From NCBI GenBank assembly GCA_942492735.1, contig OW818648.1:1612001-1676000 (forward strand): a stretch of 64,000 nt of DNA, given 5' to 3'. Under the pieces are notes generated by a model. The model ran no database searches, was not told the origin of the DNA, and worked only from the letters and a program-made list of their open reading frames with translations. The stretch's first letter is position 1. Each line of letters begins with the position of its first letter. The position numbers and the translations under genes are program-made. Shown in pieces: positions 8,018-16,470 of the stretch. The DNA is from Sporobacter sp942492735. Lineage in GTDB: Bacteria > Bacillota > Clostridia > Oscillospirales > Oscillospiraceae.

Positions 8018-8662
8018 TTAATCAATGATGTCAATAATGTCGACGATGCTGAGGATTTCCTTTGCCTGATTATAAATCCGCTGCAGCAGTGCTTCATCCG
8101 AAATGAAGGGGGAAAAATAGTTCAGATATAAATACCGGGCGAATTCATCTTCGTCACAAGCAATTAAGCCCTTTGAATACAAATGCAGCAGACCTTTGCC
8201 TGCATAAAAAGCACTGACGGTTTTGATCTTAATTTCGGTTTCCGACAGAGATGGATCAGAACAAGCAACAAACGTCGAATAATAGGCGTCTTCCTCATCT
8301 ACGGCAACATCATCAAAATACGGGTCCGTAAAGATAAACTCATCGAAAAATCGGAAAGCATTGGTATCTTTTCTGTAATAACCGGAAAACCATAATATAT
8401 AAGCCGCCGATAGCGTCAGGTCATCTAACTTACCGACTTTTAAGAGTACCGCAGCATTAAAAGATTTCGTAAGCCGGAGGGAGTAGTCATGCGAAACAGC
8501 GCGGCCCAATGCTGATTTTGTCCCGAAATGATAGGTAATAGCTTGTTTTGTAACATGACAAAGCTTTGCAATATCGTCGAAAGTCGTTTTATTATAACCC
8601 TTTAAAGTAAATAAATCACAAGCTGTTTTAAGAATGAGTTCCTTTGAACTATCAATTCTCAT
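8018..8662 (-). CDS. TetR/AcrR-family transcriptional regulator
   Basis: 214-residue repressor-type regulator. The N-terminal HTH is canonical (LKTACDLFTLKGYNKTTFDDIAK, then HVTKQAITYHFGTKSAL, about residues 10-55); the remaining 150 residues form a variable helical ligand domain. It lies upstream of, and in the same direction as, the corrinoid methyltransferase operon but is separated by a terminator. Its own promoter contains a perfect 16-bp palindrome between -35 and -10, the usual sign of autorepression. Control of the methyltransferase operon is possible but the palindromes there have a different sequence. Ligand unknown. Confidence 0.9.
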   Translation of the reverse strand: MRIDSSKELILKTACDLFTLKGYNKTTFDDIAKLCHVTKQAITYHFGTKSALGRAVSHDYSLRLTKSFNAAVLLKVGKLDDLTLSAAYILWFSGYYRKDTNAFRFFDEFIFTDPYFDDVAVDEEDAYYSTFVACSDPSLSETEIKIKTVSAFYAGKGLLHLYSKGLIACDEDEFARYLYLNYFSPFISDEALLQRIYNQAKEILSIVDIIDIID

Positions 8663-8711
8663 ATCAAGTTTAGCTCCCCGAATATTTATTAAAGCTATTT
8701 GGCATTATCTC

Positions 8712-8741
8712 AGTGTACCATACGAAACCGTTCGGTTTCAA
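8712..8741 (-). promoter_or_regulatory. tetR promoter with embedded operator palindrome
   Basis: On the minus strand -35 TTGAAA (8736-8741) and -10 TACACT (8712-8717) are 18 bp apart. The spacer holds the perfect palindrome GAAACCGTTCGGTTTC (8724-8739), a shape typical of TetR operators (AACCG..CGGTT). A bound dimer would block polymerase, consistent with autorepression. Confidence 0.6.
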
Positions 8742-8842
8742 TGTCCAATGAAAATCATTGACACTATTCAAAAAAAAGAGCGTTGATCCTGCTTTAAGTA
8801 AAATATGTTTTACAATACCGGTTGAGATGAGTTATCATAGAT

Positions 8843-9418
8843 TTGCAGAAATTCTGGTTTCTGAATTTTGACAAGGCAGATTTTTATATGAAATGGTTCG
8901 CACATCTTAAAACAATTGGTTACCACAAAAAGCTCGTTCGCCGCTATTGCTTTCAGGCAGGGCTCTACCGCCAAGGCCTGATGCACGACCTGTCAAAGTA
9001 TATGCCGGTGGAATTTCTCGTGGGCGCCCGGTATTATCAGGGGTTTCAAAGCCCTAACAATATGGAGCGGAAAGAAAAAGGATACTCCAGCGCATGGCTG
9101 CATCATAAAGGCCGCAACAAGCATCATCTGGAGTATTGGATCGACTACGCGCATGGGGAGCCGTCCGGTATGATCGGTATGGAGATGCCGGTCAAGTATG
9201 TTGTTGAAATGTTCTGCGATAGGGTCGCCGCCAGTAAAACCTACCGTAGAGAGAAATACAGCGACAGCGACCCTTATGATTACTACATGCGAGCGAGGGA
9301 CGTCCATATGATGCATCCCAAGACGCGCGCCCTTCTGGAGAAGATGCTCGCCTCGCTCAAAGAAAAAGGGGAGAATGAAACTTTTAAAATGATCCGCAGC
9401 GAAGTTTTGAAGCGGTGA
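8843..9418 (+). CDS. DUF5662-family protein
   Basis: 191-residue soluble protein of unknown function, resembling the DUF5662 family. The sequence has a histidine-rich, HD-like layout: HLKTIGYHKKLV, GLYRQGLMHDLSKYMPVEF, then LHHKGRNKHHLEYW. These repeated His and Asp residues would suit a metal-dependent phosphohydrolase-like site, but activity is not established for the family. The TTG at 8843 gives the longest product; ATG at 8888 (MKWFAHLKTIG) is an alternative and neither has a strong ribosome site. It stands as a single gene diverging from tetR. Confidence 0.7.
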   Translation: MQKFWFLNFDKADFYMKWFAHLKTIGYHKKLVRRYCFQAGLYRQGLMHDLSKYMPVEFLVGARYYQGFQSPNNMERKEKGYSSAWLHHKGRNKHHLEYWIDYAHGEPSGMIGMEMPVKYVVEMFCDRVAASKTYRREKYSDSDPYDYYMRARDVHMMHPKTRALLEKMLASLKEKGENETFKMIRSEVLKR

Positions 9419-9484
9419 GGTACGACGCCGTTGATTCGGTCCGAGTCATCATTGGCGACAAGTTTTTAAATTGAGGTTATCTAA

Positions 9485-9976
9485 ATGAGAAGGACATTTT
9501 CAACATTAGGGGAAAAACTAAATAAAGGTGGCTTATCAGATATTCCCAATAAGAGTGGATACTATATTGTTTATTTACCAGAGCGTTTTAAGATTATCTT
9601 GAAACCCCAAACAGATGCTGTTGAAAGCTATGTCAGGAAGGGTGAAACCATCAACTTGGTTTACCCGCTGGAAATACTGAATACAAAGCTTGAGACGATA
9701 CAGCGTATTCAAGATAAAGAGTTTAAGGAAATTCTTTATATCGGCAAAGCAGAAGGAAAAAATGGCTTGCGCCAACGAATCACACAATTTGTTGCATATG
9801 GTTATAAAGATGGTAACAATCATAGGGGCGGACGAGCACTATGGCAAATTGAAAACAATAAATCTTTATTACTGGATTATTTCGTTTGCGAGGACGCTGA
9901 AGCAAAGGAACGAGAATTACTGCGCGCTTTTCAGCAGAAATATCAAACATATCCTTTTGCAAACTGGCAATTATGA
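9485..9976 (+). CDS. GIY-YIG-like nuclease-fold protein
   Basis: 163-residue protein with an apparent GIY-YIG core: GYYIVYL (about residue 25) and ILYIGKA (about residue 83) supply the two motif tyrosines, followed by LRQRITQF with the conserved arginine region and a C-terminal ELLRAFQQKY containing a candidate catalytic glutamate. The two motifs are separated by roughly 55 residues, far more than the usual 10-15, so the domain carries an insertion. GIY-YIG proteins cut DNA; a specific role here is unknown. GAGG lies 9 bases before the ATG. Its stop overlaps the long version of the next frame, but the true yqeY start is downstream. Confidence 0.6.
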   Translation: MRRTFSTLGEKLNKGGLSDIPNKSGYYIVYLPERFKIILKPQTDAVESYVRKGETINLVYPLEILNTKLETIQRIQDKEFKEILYIGKAEGKNGLRQRITQFVAYGYKDGNNHRGGRALWQIENNKSLLLDYFVCEDAEAKERELLRAFQQKYQTYPFANWQL

Positions 9977-10023
9977 GTTTTATCACGAGTAAACCAAACG
10001 CCGATATGAAGGAGCAATACAGT

Positions 10024-10464
10024 ATGACGAAAATTGATTTAGTAAGACTGGAAATGAATAAAGCGTTAAAAGCAAAAGACATGGGCCGCAAGGAGGCTCT
10101 TTCGATGCTGCTTTCCGCGTTAAAAGCGAAGTTCATTGATAAGCGAGCTGACCTAACAGAAGATGAGGAAAACGCAATCGTCTATAAAGAGATTAAAGAG
10201 GCGCAGGAAACATTGGACTCCTGCCCCAGAGCCGATCTCATTGAGGAATGCAAATTAAGAATCAGTATCTACTCGGAATTTGCGCCGCAAAGAATGGGCG
10301 AAGCTGAAGTGCAAGAGGTGATCCAGAGCGTACTGGATCAGCTGGAAATCACAAAGCCAACGGTTCAGGACAAGGGTAAGATCATGAAGAATCTCATGCC
10401 GCTTGTCAAGGGAAAAGCGGACGGCGCTTTAATCAATAAGCTCGTCGAAGCGCTGCTCCAATAA
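10024..10464 (+). CDS. yqeY: GatB/YqeY domain-containing protein
   Basis: Small YqeY-type protein, 146 residues from ATG 10024, which follows AAGGAG by 9 bases; an upstream in-frame ATG at 9973 lacks a site and lies inside the previous gene. The sequence has the family's features: KALKAKDMGRKEALSMLLSALKAK, the acidic DLTEDEENAIVYKEIKEAQ helix, and GKIMKNLMPLVKGKADGALINKLV, which matches the tail domain of GatB. In GatB this domain contacts tRNA during amidotransfer; free YqeY proteins are thought to bind tRNA or nucleic acid, function unproven. Confidence 0.9.
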   Translation: MTKIDLVRLEMNKALKAKDMGRKEALSMLLSALKAKFIDKRADLTEDEENAIVYKEIKEAQETLDSCPRADLIEECKLRISIYSEFAPQRMGEAEVQEVIQSVLDQLEITKPTVQDKGKIMKNLMPLVKGKADGALINKLVEALLQ

Positions 10465-10520
10465 CACCCGAAAAATTAAAGCGCTGTAACAGCGACTATT
10501 GTAAAAGGAGTTTACTATTT

Positions 10521-11291
10521 ATGGGAACGCTACTTCAGAACAAAAACATTGTTATTATGGGGCTGAGGAATAAGTGGAGTATCGCCTGGGGCATTGCGCA
10601 GGCGGCGGCGAATGAGAGCGCCAACCTGATTTTTACCTGCCAGACCGAGCGGGAGAAAGACGAGACGGAAAAGCTTACGGCAGAACTCGGCAAATTCCCC
10701 GTTTATATTTGTGATATTTCTGCCGACGAGAATATCGGCAGCGTCTTCGATACCATTAAAGAATCATACGGCGTCATTCACGGGGTCGTTCATGCAATCG
10801 CGCACGCAAACCCCGAGGATTTGACGAACGATTTCGTTTATACATCAAAAGCAGGTTTCCTGCATGCGCTCGACGTCAGTGCTTATTCGCTTGTTGCCGT
10901 CAGCAGGAAAGCCAAAGACCTGATGATAGATGGCGGCAGCATATTGACGCTCACGTATATGGGTGCGGAAAAAGTATTCAGCGGCTACAACGTCATGGGC
11001 GTTGCCAAAGCGGCACTTGAAGCAAGCGTCCGGTATCTGGCGTCCGACCTTGGCGCATGTAATATCAGAGTCAACGCGATATCGGCAGGGCCAATCAAGA
11101 CGATGTCTGCCAGAGGCGTTAAAAACTTCAACAATATTTTGAGCGTTGTCGAAGAAAAAGCGCCGCTTAAACGCTGTGTGACAAAAGAGGACATCGGCAA
11201 GGCCAGCTTGTTCTTCTTAAGCGACCTGTCAAGCGGTGTCACCGGCGAGATCACACACGTTGACTGCGGCTTCAATGTGATGGGGATATAA
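10521..11291 (+). CDS. fabI: Enoyl-ACP reductase FabI
   Basis: Final reductase of the type II fatty-acid elongation cycle, reducing trans-2-enoyl-ACP with NAD(P)H in the cytoplasm. At 256 residues it has the FabI hallmarks: GLRNKWSIAWGIA at the nucleotide site, and Tyr146, Tyr156 and Lys163 in TYMGAEKVFSGYNVMGVAKA, the same spacing as classical FabI, then NAISAGPIKT. AAGGAG lies just upstream. It is 56 bases after yqeY and ends before a strong terminator. Solitary fabI genes are common in Firmicutes, with other fab genes elsewhere. It is a predicted triclosan-sensitive type by family. Confidence 0.94.
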   Translation: MGTLLQNKNIVIMGLRNKWSIAWGIAQAAANESANLIFTCQTEREKDETEKLTAELGKFPVYICDISADENIGSVFDTIKESYGVIHGVVHAIAHANPEDLTNDFVYTSKAGFLHALDVSAYSLVAVSRKAKDLMIDGGSILTLTYMGAEKVFSGYNVMGVAKAALEASVRYLASDLGACNIRVNAISAGPIKTMSARGVKNFNNILSVVEEKAPLKRCVTKEDIGKASLFFLSDLSSGVTGEITHVDCGFNVMGI

Positions 11292-11334
11292 TTTAAGAGC
11301 TACAACAATTATCTCCCGCATGTCATCTTTGAAT

Positions 11335-11384
11335 AAGGCTGTCTCATGAAAGTCCGGTAGACTTAAAAGAGACAGCCTTTTTGC
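11335..11384 (+). terminator. Intrinsic terminator after fabI
   Basis: Perfect 11-bp stem AAGGCTGTCTC/GAGACAGCCTT with a 23-nt loop and a TTTTTG tail, 44 bases after the fabI stop. Confidence 0.85.
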
Positions 11385-11454
11385 TGATTATAGGCGCTTA
11401 CAGTAATATTCGATTAAGATAACGATATGGTCCGCACTGTCATTCCCGTCCGCG

Positions 11455-11524
11455 TTGTCATTCCCGCGTAGGCGGGAATCCACGTACCGGAGAGACTGGA
11501 TTCCCGCCTACGCGGGAATGACAA
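11455..11524. repeat. dRS3-like palindromic repeat pair
   Basis: Two inverted copies of a 28-bp unit whose core is ATTCCCGCGTAGGCGGGAAT; each unit is itself a near-palindrome (ATTCCCGC/GCGGGAAT). Arms at 11455-11482 and 11497-11524 are perfect reverse complements, with a partial third copy (CATTCCCGTCCGCG) just before. Repeats of this type occur in many unrelated genomes as small non-coding insertion targets or MITE-like units. Confidence 0.75.
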
Positions 11525-11572
11525 GGGACGTGGGATTTACTGATAGCTCATTGTGTTTATGTAGGAACAGTC

Positions 11573-13783
11573 TTACAGTACCTTTTCGATAAAAACCGTC
11601 ACGATCTCAGGGTCGAACTGAACACCGGCGCACCGAATGAGTTCTGCGACAGCTGCCTCCTTTGTTTTTGTCTTTTGGTAGGGCCTCAGGGCTGTCATCG
11701 CCTCAAAAGCGTCTGCCACAGCAATAATCCTGGAGTACAAGGGGATGCTTTCGCCGGTAAGACCTTCCGGATAGCCTGTTCCGTCATATCGTTCGTGATG
11801 GTACAGGACAATTTCTGAAAGATGCGTATATTCATCAACGGACTTGAGCATCTGGTATCCGATCTCAGAATGTCTTTTTATGAGTTCAAACTCTTCGTGC
11901 GTCAGTTTTCCTGTCTTGTTGAGCAAATGAGGCGGTACCATGATTTTCCCGATATCGTGCAAGGCACCGGCCGTCTTAATGTCTTTCACATCTCTTTCAC
12001 TGAAATTCATCGCTTTGGCGATTGTTTCACAAAACTGGGAAACCCTTTCGGTATGTACTTGTTCCTGTGCGTAATTAATATTGATGTTATGGATGATCAT
12101 ATCAATAGTATGGCTTTTCATGGCGCGTCCGTATTTGATTTTGTCTTTGTACATGAGATTATCCGCGGTTGTCATCACAGCCTTTATATCCTGATTCGGG
12201 GATCTCTTGACGGCGAAGCCAACGGCCAGAGAGACAATAATCGGCTCGAGCTTCAGATGTGCCGCTGATTCTTTAATGCGTTCCTTAATCAATTCCGCTT
12301 GTATTTCATCCGTATGCGGAAGCAGCATGCAATACTCGTCTCCGCCCATACGCCCGACAATATCATCAGCTCTGCAGACCTTCTTTATCAAATCCGCAAC
12401 TTTAATTAAGAGCTGATCACCCATCTCGTGCCCAAACGCGTCGTTTGTCAGTTTTAAGCCGTTGACATCAATGACCATCAAGGCAAGCGGAAAATTCTTT
12501 CTGGTATCAAGCTTCCTTATGGAATCCTCCATATATCTCCGGTTATAGAGTCCGGTGATGGCATCATAATAGCTCAAGTATTCTATCTGCTTCTGCTTGG
12601 AACGTTTTTCGGTGAAATCTCTGATAACAATGACAACACCGACGACATGAACACCACTGTCTTTTATCGGAGCGGCACATACTTCGATCGGTATTTCTTG
12701 TCCGGATTTAGATACCATCAGGATGTTATTGGATAATTCAATGATAGTCCCTGTCTTGATAATTTTCTTTAAGTAGCTTTCATTTTGTTTTCCTGTATCT
12801 TCGCGGATCACTTTGAAAACGTCATCAAGCGGTTTTCCCAAAGCGTCTTGCGAAGTCCAGCCTGTGAGCTTCTCCGCTATCGGATTCATGACTGTTATAA
12901 CACCGTTATTGTCTGTAGAGATAATGCCTTCTCCGACTGAAAGGAGCGTTGTTTTAAAGTGCTCTTTTTCGTTGAACAGCAATTGCTGCATTTGTTTGCG
13001 TTCGGTGATGTTTTCTGAGTAGATGACAAGTCCGCCGATTTCGCCATCGTTTTCGTACCAGGGTCTGCATTCCCAGCGCATCCACTCCATTGAGCCGTCT
13101 TTGAAGACAAATTGATCCTCATTTTGGCAGACAACCTCGCCCTGCAGCACGCGTTTATGTACACTTCGTGTTTTTTGAGGCAGATCCGGAAAGACCTCAT
13201 AATGGTTTTTACCAATAATTTCTGAAGCATTCACCCTGAAGATGTCAGCGTACGGGCGGCTGAGATACATATAGTTCATGTTTTTGTCATGGACCGCGAC
13301 CGAATTCCTGCTGTGTTCAATAATGTAGCGCATCAGATCGTGTGATTGTAAAATAGATTGCGCCGCATTTTTTCTGTCTGTGATATCCCTGATGAAACAA
13401 ATTGTTGTCAGTGGCGTCGGGTTTAATAAAGCTGCCGATATCTCCACATCGGAAATACAGCCATCCTTTTTTATGATCTGCGTTTCAAAAAGGACGGTAC
13501 TGTTTTGCAGTAATGATTCACGCCGATCCTGTCTGAACTGATTGCTTTCCCGTTGAAATAACAAATCGAGAGTCAGCATGCCTAAATCAGCTTTTGTATA
13601 ACCGGTCATTTTGTAAAAAGCCTGGTTTGCGTCGACGACTATTTCGGCTTCGGAAACGACAATTAAGCCGTCCTGCATGATGTCCATTATGGTACTGAGA
13701 TATGGCTCGCTCGCTCGAACTGCATTGTCTGAAGGTTTATCATTGTCCTGCCTGCTGATATCCATATCATATTCAGATTTCAC
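11573..13783 (-). CDS. PAS-GGDEF-HD-GYP cyclic-di-GMP turnover protein (copy 1)
   Basis: Cytosolic sensor enzyme for cyclic di-GMP with no membrane segment. Three PAS domains in a row (about residues 25-140, 150-270, 275-395) precede a GGDEF domain and an HD-GYP domain. The synthase motif reads GGDEY near residue 480, with an inhibitory RxxD site (RADD) five residues before it. The hydrolase half has HDIGK (about 610) and HHERYDGTGYP (about 665). Both halves look competent. The longest frame starts at TTG 13792, but GTG 13783 is 9 bases after GGAG and is preferred. It lies 127 bases downstream of a paralogue in the same direction. Confidence 0.9.
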   Translation of the reverse strand: MKSEYDMDISRQDNDKPSDNAVRASEPYLSTIMDIMQDGLIVVSEAEIVVDANQAFYKMTGYTKADLGMLTLDLLFQRESNQFRQDRRESLLQNSTVLFETQIIKKDGCISDVEISAALLNPTPLTTICFIRDITDRKNAAQSILQSHDLMRYIIEHSRNSVAVHDKNMNYMYLSRPYADIFRVNASEIIGKNHYEVFPDLPQKTRSVHKRVLQGEVVCQNEDQFVFKDGSMEWMRWECRPWYENDGEIGGLVIYSENITERKQMQQLLFNEKEHFKTTLLSVGEGIISTDNNGVITVMNPIAEKLTGWTSQDALGKPLDDVFKVIREDTGKQNESYLKKIIKTGTIIELSNNILMVSKSGQEIPIEVCAAPIKDSGVHVVGVVIVIRDFTEKRSKQKQIEYLSYYDAITGLYNRRYMEDSIRKLDTRKNFPLALMVIDVNGLKLTNDAFGHEMGDQLLIKVADLIKKVCRADDIVGRMGGDEYCMLLPHTDEIQAELIKERIKESAAHLKLEPIIVSLAVGFAVKRSPNQDIKAVMTTADNLMYKDKIKYGRAMKSHTIDMIIHNININYAQEQVHTERVSQFCETIAKAMNFSERDVKDIKTAGALHDIGKIMVPPHLLNKTGKLTHEEFELIKRHSEIGYQMLKSVDEYTHLSEIVLYHHERYDGTGYPEGLTGESIPLYSRIIAVADAFEAMTALRPYQKTKTKEAAVAELIRCAGVQFDPEIVTVFIEKVL

Positions 13784-13909
13784 TCTAAGCAACTCCAGTA
13801 TAAATTTGAAGTCATGATGTCCAGCACAAAAGCAAAAGTAAATATTTCCTTACCGTACAATATCGATAGTAACTAAAAATAGTTCAGAGCCAACATTGGC
13901 ATTATCATA

Positions 13910-16204
13910 TTAAAGAATCTTTTCGGTAAATACCTTAACGATATCAGGATCAAACTGAACACCGGAACAACGAATCAGCTCCGCGACAGCCTCTTCTTTA
14001 TTTTTTGTTTTTTGGTAGGGCCTCAAGGCTGTCATCGCTTCAAATGCGTCCGCAACAGCGATAATTCTAGAATACAGCGGAATATTTTTACCGCTCAGGC
14101 CCTCTGGATACCCTGTCCCATCCCATCGTTCATGATGATGCAGGACGTATTCCGCGAGCGTCACATACTCATCAACGGACTTCAGCATTTGATAACCAAT
14201 TTCAGGGTGTCTCTTTATGATGCCGAATTCATCCGGTGTCAGCTTGCCGGGCTTGTTGAGTATCTGCGGCGGGATAATTATTTTTCCGATGTCATGCAGA
14301 GCGGCGGCGTTTTTAACATCACGGACGGCCTTCTTGCTTAAATTCATCGCTTTTGCAATGGCCTCGCAGTATTGAGACACTTTTTGAGTGTGGAGCTGCT
14401 CCTGCTCATAGTTGGCATTGATGTGGTGAAGAACCATTTCAATTGTTTGGCTTCTCATAAATTTGCCATATTTTATTTTATCTTTATACATCAGATTGTC
14501 GGCAGCGGTCATGACTGCCTTAATATCCTGTTCGGAAGATGATTTAGCAGCATGTCCAACCGCCAATGACAGGACAACAGGGTCAAGCTTCAAGTTTGCC
14601 GCGGCATTTTGGATCCGCTCTTTAATACCTTCAGCTTGCTTATCGTCCGTGTGAGGGAGCAGGATACAAAACTCATCGCCGCCCATTCGCCCGATAATAT
14701 CATCAGCCCTGCAAACCTTTTTCAGAATAGCTGCAACCTTCTTCAAAAGCTGATCGCCTGTTTCGTGGCCGAAGGCGTCGTTTGTCAGCTTTAGGCCGTT
14801 CACATCAATGACCATTAAGGTGAGGGGAATATTCCTGTTGGTATCGAGTCTTCTTATGGAGTCCTCCATGTATCGGCGGTTATATAGGCCGGTGAGATAG
14901 TCGTTATAGCTTAGGTACTCGATTTCTTTCTGTTTTATTTTCTTCTCGGTATAATCTCTGATGACGATGACAACACCTGCGATATTCCCTGCGCTGTCTT
15001 TTATAGGCGCGGCGCCGACTTCAACAGGGGTTTCGCTGCCGTTTTTTGAAACAAGCAGCAAGCCATTTGACAGATCGATGATTGAACCTGCCGCTATCAC
15101 CTTATCCAGATAGCTTTCGTTTAGTATTCTGGTATCTTCGTGTATGACTTTCAGAACATCCTGAAGCAGAGCGCCCAGGGCATCGTCTGTCGTCCAACCG
15201 GTCAGTTTCTCGGCAATCGGATTCATGACTGTTATTTTACCAAGGTTGTCGGCTGAAATAACACCGTCTCCCACTGACAGGAGGGTCATTTTAAAATGCT
15301 CTTTCTCAGTGTAAAGCGCCTGCTCCATACGCTTGCGTTCTGTGATGATCTCGGCATACAAAACAAATCCGCCGATGGTGCTGTCATTTTCATACCAAGG
15401 CCTACATTCCCAGCGCATCCAATTCTCTGAACCATCGTCGTATCTATACGCTTCCTCCTCGCAGGTCAAGACTTCACCGCTCAGAACTCTCCGATGCACG
15501 TCGCGCTTGGACATCGGCAGATCGGGAAAAACATCGTCATGGTATTTCCCGATAATATTAACATCCTTGACTCTGAAAACGTCCATATACGGACGGCTCA
15601 CATACATGAAATTTTGATTTTTATCATATATGGCAATAGCGCTTCTGTTGTGTTCAATGATATAACGCATGAGGTCATGGGAATGCAAAATTGATTGCTC
15701 CGCGTTTTTTCTGTCGGTGATATCACGAGTGAAACAGACGGTGACAAGCGGATCCCGGCTCAGGCAAGTCGCCGAAACTTCAACATTATATAAGCTGCCG
15801 TCCTTTTTTTTATCAACCGATTCAAACAGCGCTGTCCCTTTTTTTAGGATGAGTTCTCTTGTTTTGCGTAACCCGTGACGATACTCGGTCGGCACGAAAT
15901 CCTTCAAGTTGAGTGTTTCCAAGTCGCTTTGTATATAACCTGTCATTCTTAAATATGACGCATTCGCGTAAATAATACTGCCGTCGCCATTAATCATAAT
16001 GATACCATCCTGCGTTGTTTCCAGGATGGTTTTTAAAAGCAGCGCGCTGTCTAAATGATTGAAATCAAGTTTGTTTTCATCATGAAGCTTTATGTGATCG
16101 GCTGCGTCGGCGGTGGGGCTGACGTTATTTTCTGAAGCGAGGTTTCCAATCAGTCTAATGAATTCCCTTTGTTCTTCTTTCAAAACGGGCACCCCAAATT
16201 TCAT
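13910..16204 (-). CDS. PAS-GGDEF-HD-GYP cyclic-di-GMP turnover protein (copy 2)
   Basis: 764-residue paralogue of the next gene with the same domain order: a short N-terminal helix region, three PAS domains, GGDEF and HD-GYP. The synthase motif is the canonical GGDEF, again preceded by an RADD inhibitory site, and the hydrolase motifs are HDIGK and HHERWDGTGYP. Long blocks such as NRRYMEDSIRRLDT and AVADAFEAMTALRPYQKTK are nearly the same in both proteins, so this is a tandem duplication with divergence mostly in the N-terminal PAS regions, as if the two now sense different signals. ATG 16204 lacks a clear ribosome site. Confidence 0.9.
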   Translation of the reverse strand: MKFGVPVLKEEQREFIRLIGNLASENNVSPTADAADHIKLHDENKLDFNHLDSALLLKTILETTQDGIIMINGDGSIIYANASYLRMTGYIQSDLETLNLKDFVPTEYRHGLRKTRELILKKGTALFESVDKKKDGSLYNVEVSATCLSRDPLVTVCFTRDITDRKNAEQSILHSHDLMRYIIEHNRSAIAIYDKNQNFMYVSRPYMDVFRVKDVNIIGKYHDDVFPDLPMSKRDVHRRVLSGEVLTCEEEAYRYDDGSENWMRWECRPWYENDSTIGGFVLYAEIITERKRMEQALYTEKEHFKMTLLSVGDGVISADNLGKITVMNPIAEKLTGWTTDDALGALLQDVLKVIHEDTRILNESYLDKVIAAGSIIDLSNGLLLVSKNGSETPVEVGAAPIKDSAGNIAGVVIVIRDYTEKKIKQKEIEYLSYNDYLTGLYNRRYMEDSIRRLDTNRNIPLTLMVIDVNGLKLTNDAFGHETGDQLLKKVAAILKKVCRADDIIGRMGGDEFCILLPHTDDKQAEGIKERIQNAAANLKLDPVVLSLAVGHAAKSSSEQDIKAVMTAADNLMYKDKIKYGKFMRSQTIEMVLHHINANYEQEQLHTQKVSQYCEAIAKAMNLSKKAVRDVKNAAALHDIGKIIIPPQILNKPGKLTPDEFGIIKRHPEIGYQMLKSVDEYVTLAEYVLHHHERWDGTGYPEGLSGKNIPLYSRIIAVADAFEAMTALRPYQKTKNKEEAVAELIRCSGVQFDPDIVKVFTEKIL

Positions 16205-16414
16205 CTGATTTCATGTGAATTGATAAATAAGATAGGCTAAACCATACATTATTTCAGGTTACGCCGTAAAAAACCGATTTAATTTATAATCGATCTACTT
16301 AGAATATCGATAAAACAGTGATGGACTTTAACAAAATACTAATAATTATGTATAAATTTGTTAGAGATGAAATAGTTATTGCACCAATCTCAATCACATG
16401 CAGCGCGGCAATGC

Positions 16415-16443
16415 TGTAAATACTAAAGTTACTATGCTATAAT
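16415..16443 (+). promoter_or_regulatory. Extended -10 promoter of the first flavin reductase
   Basis: TGCTATAAT (TGN extended -10, hexamer at 16438-16443) lies 28 bases before the start codon, with only a weak -35 (TGTAAA, 16415-16420). The rest of 16205-16414 is AT-rich, presumably holding the divergent promoter of the PAS-GGDEF gene. Confidence 0.55.
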
Positions 16444-16470
16444 TAAGCAAAAACCGAAAGGAATACTTTT

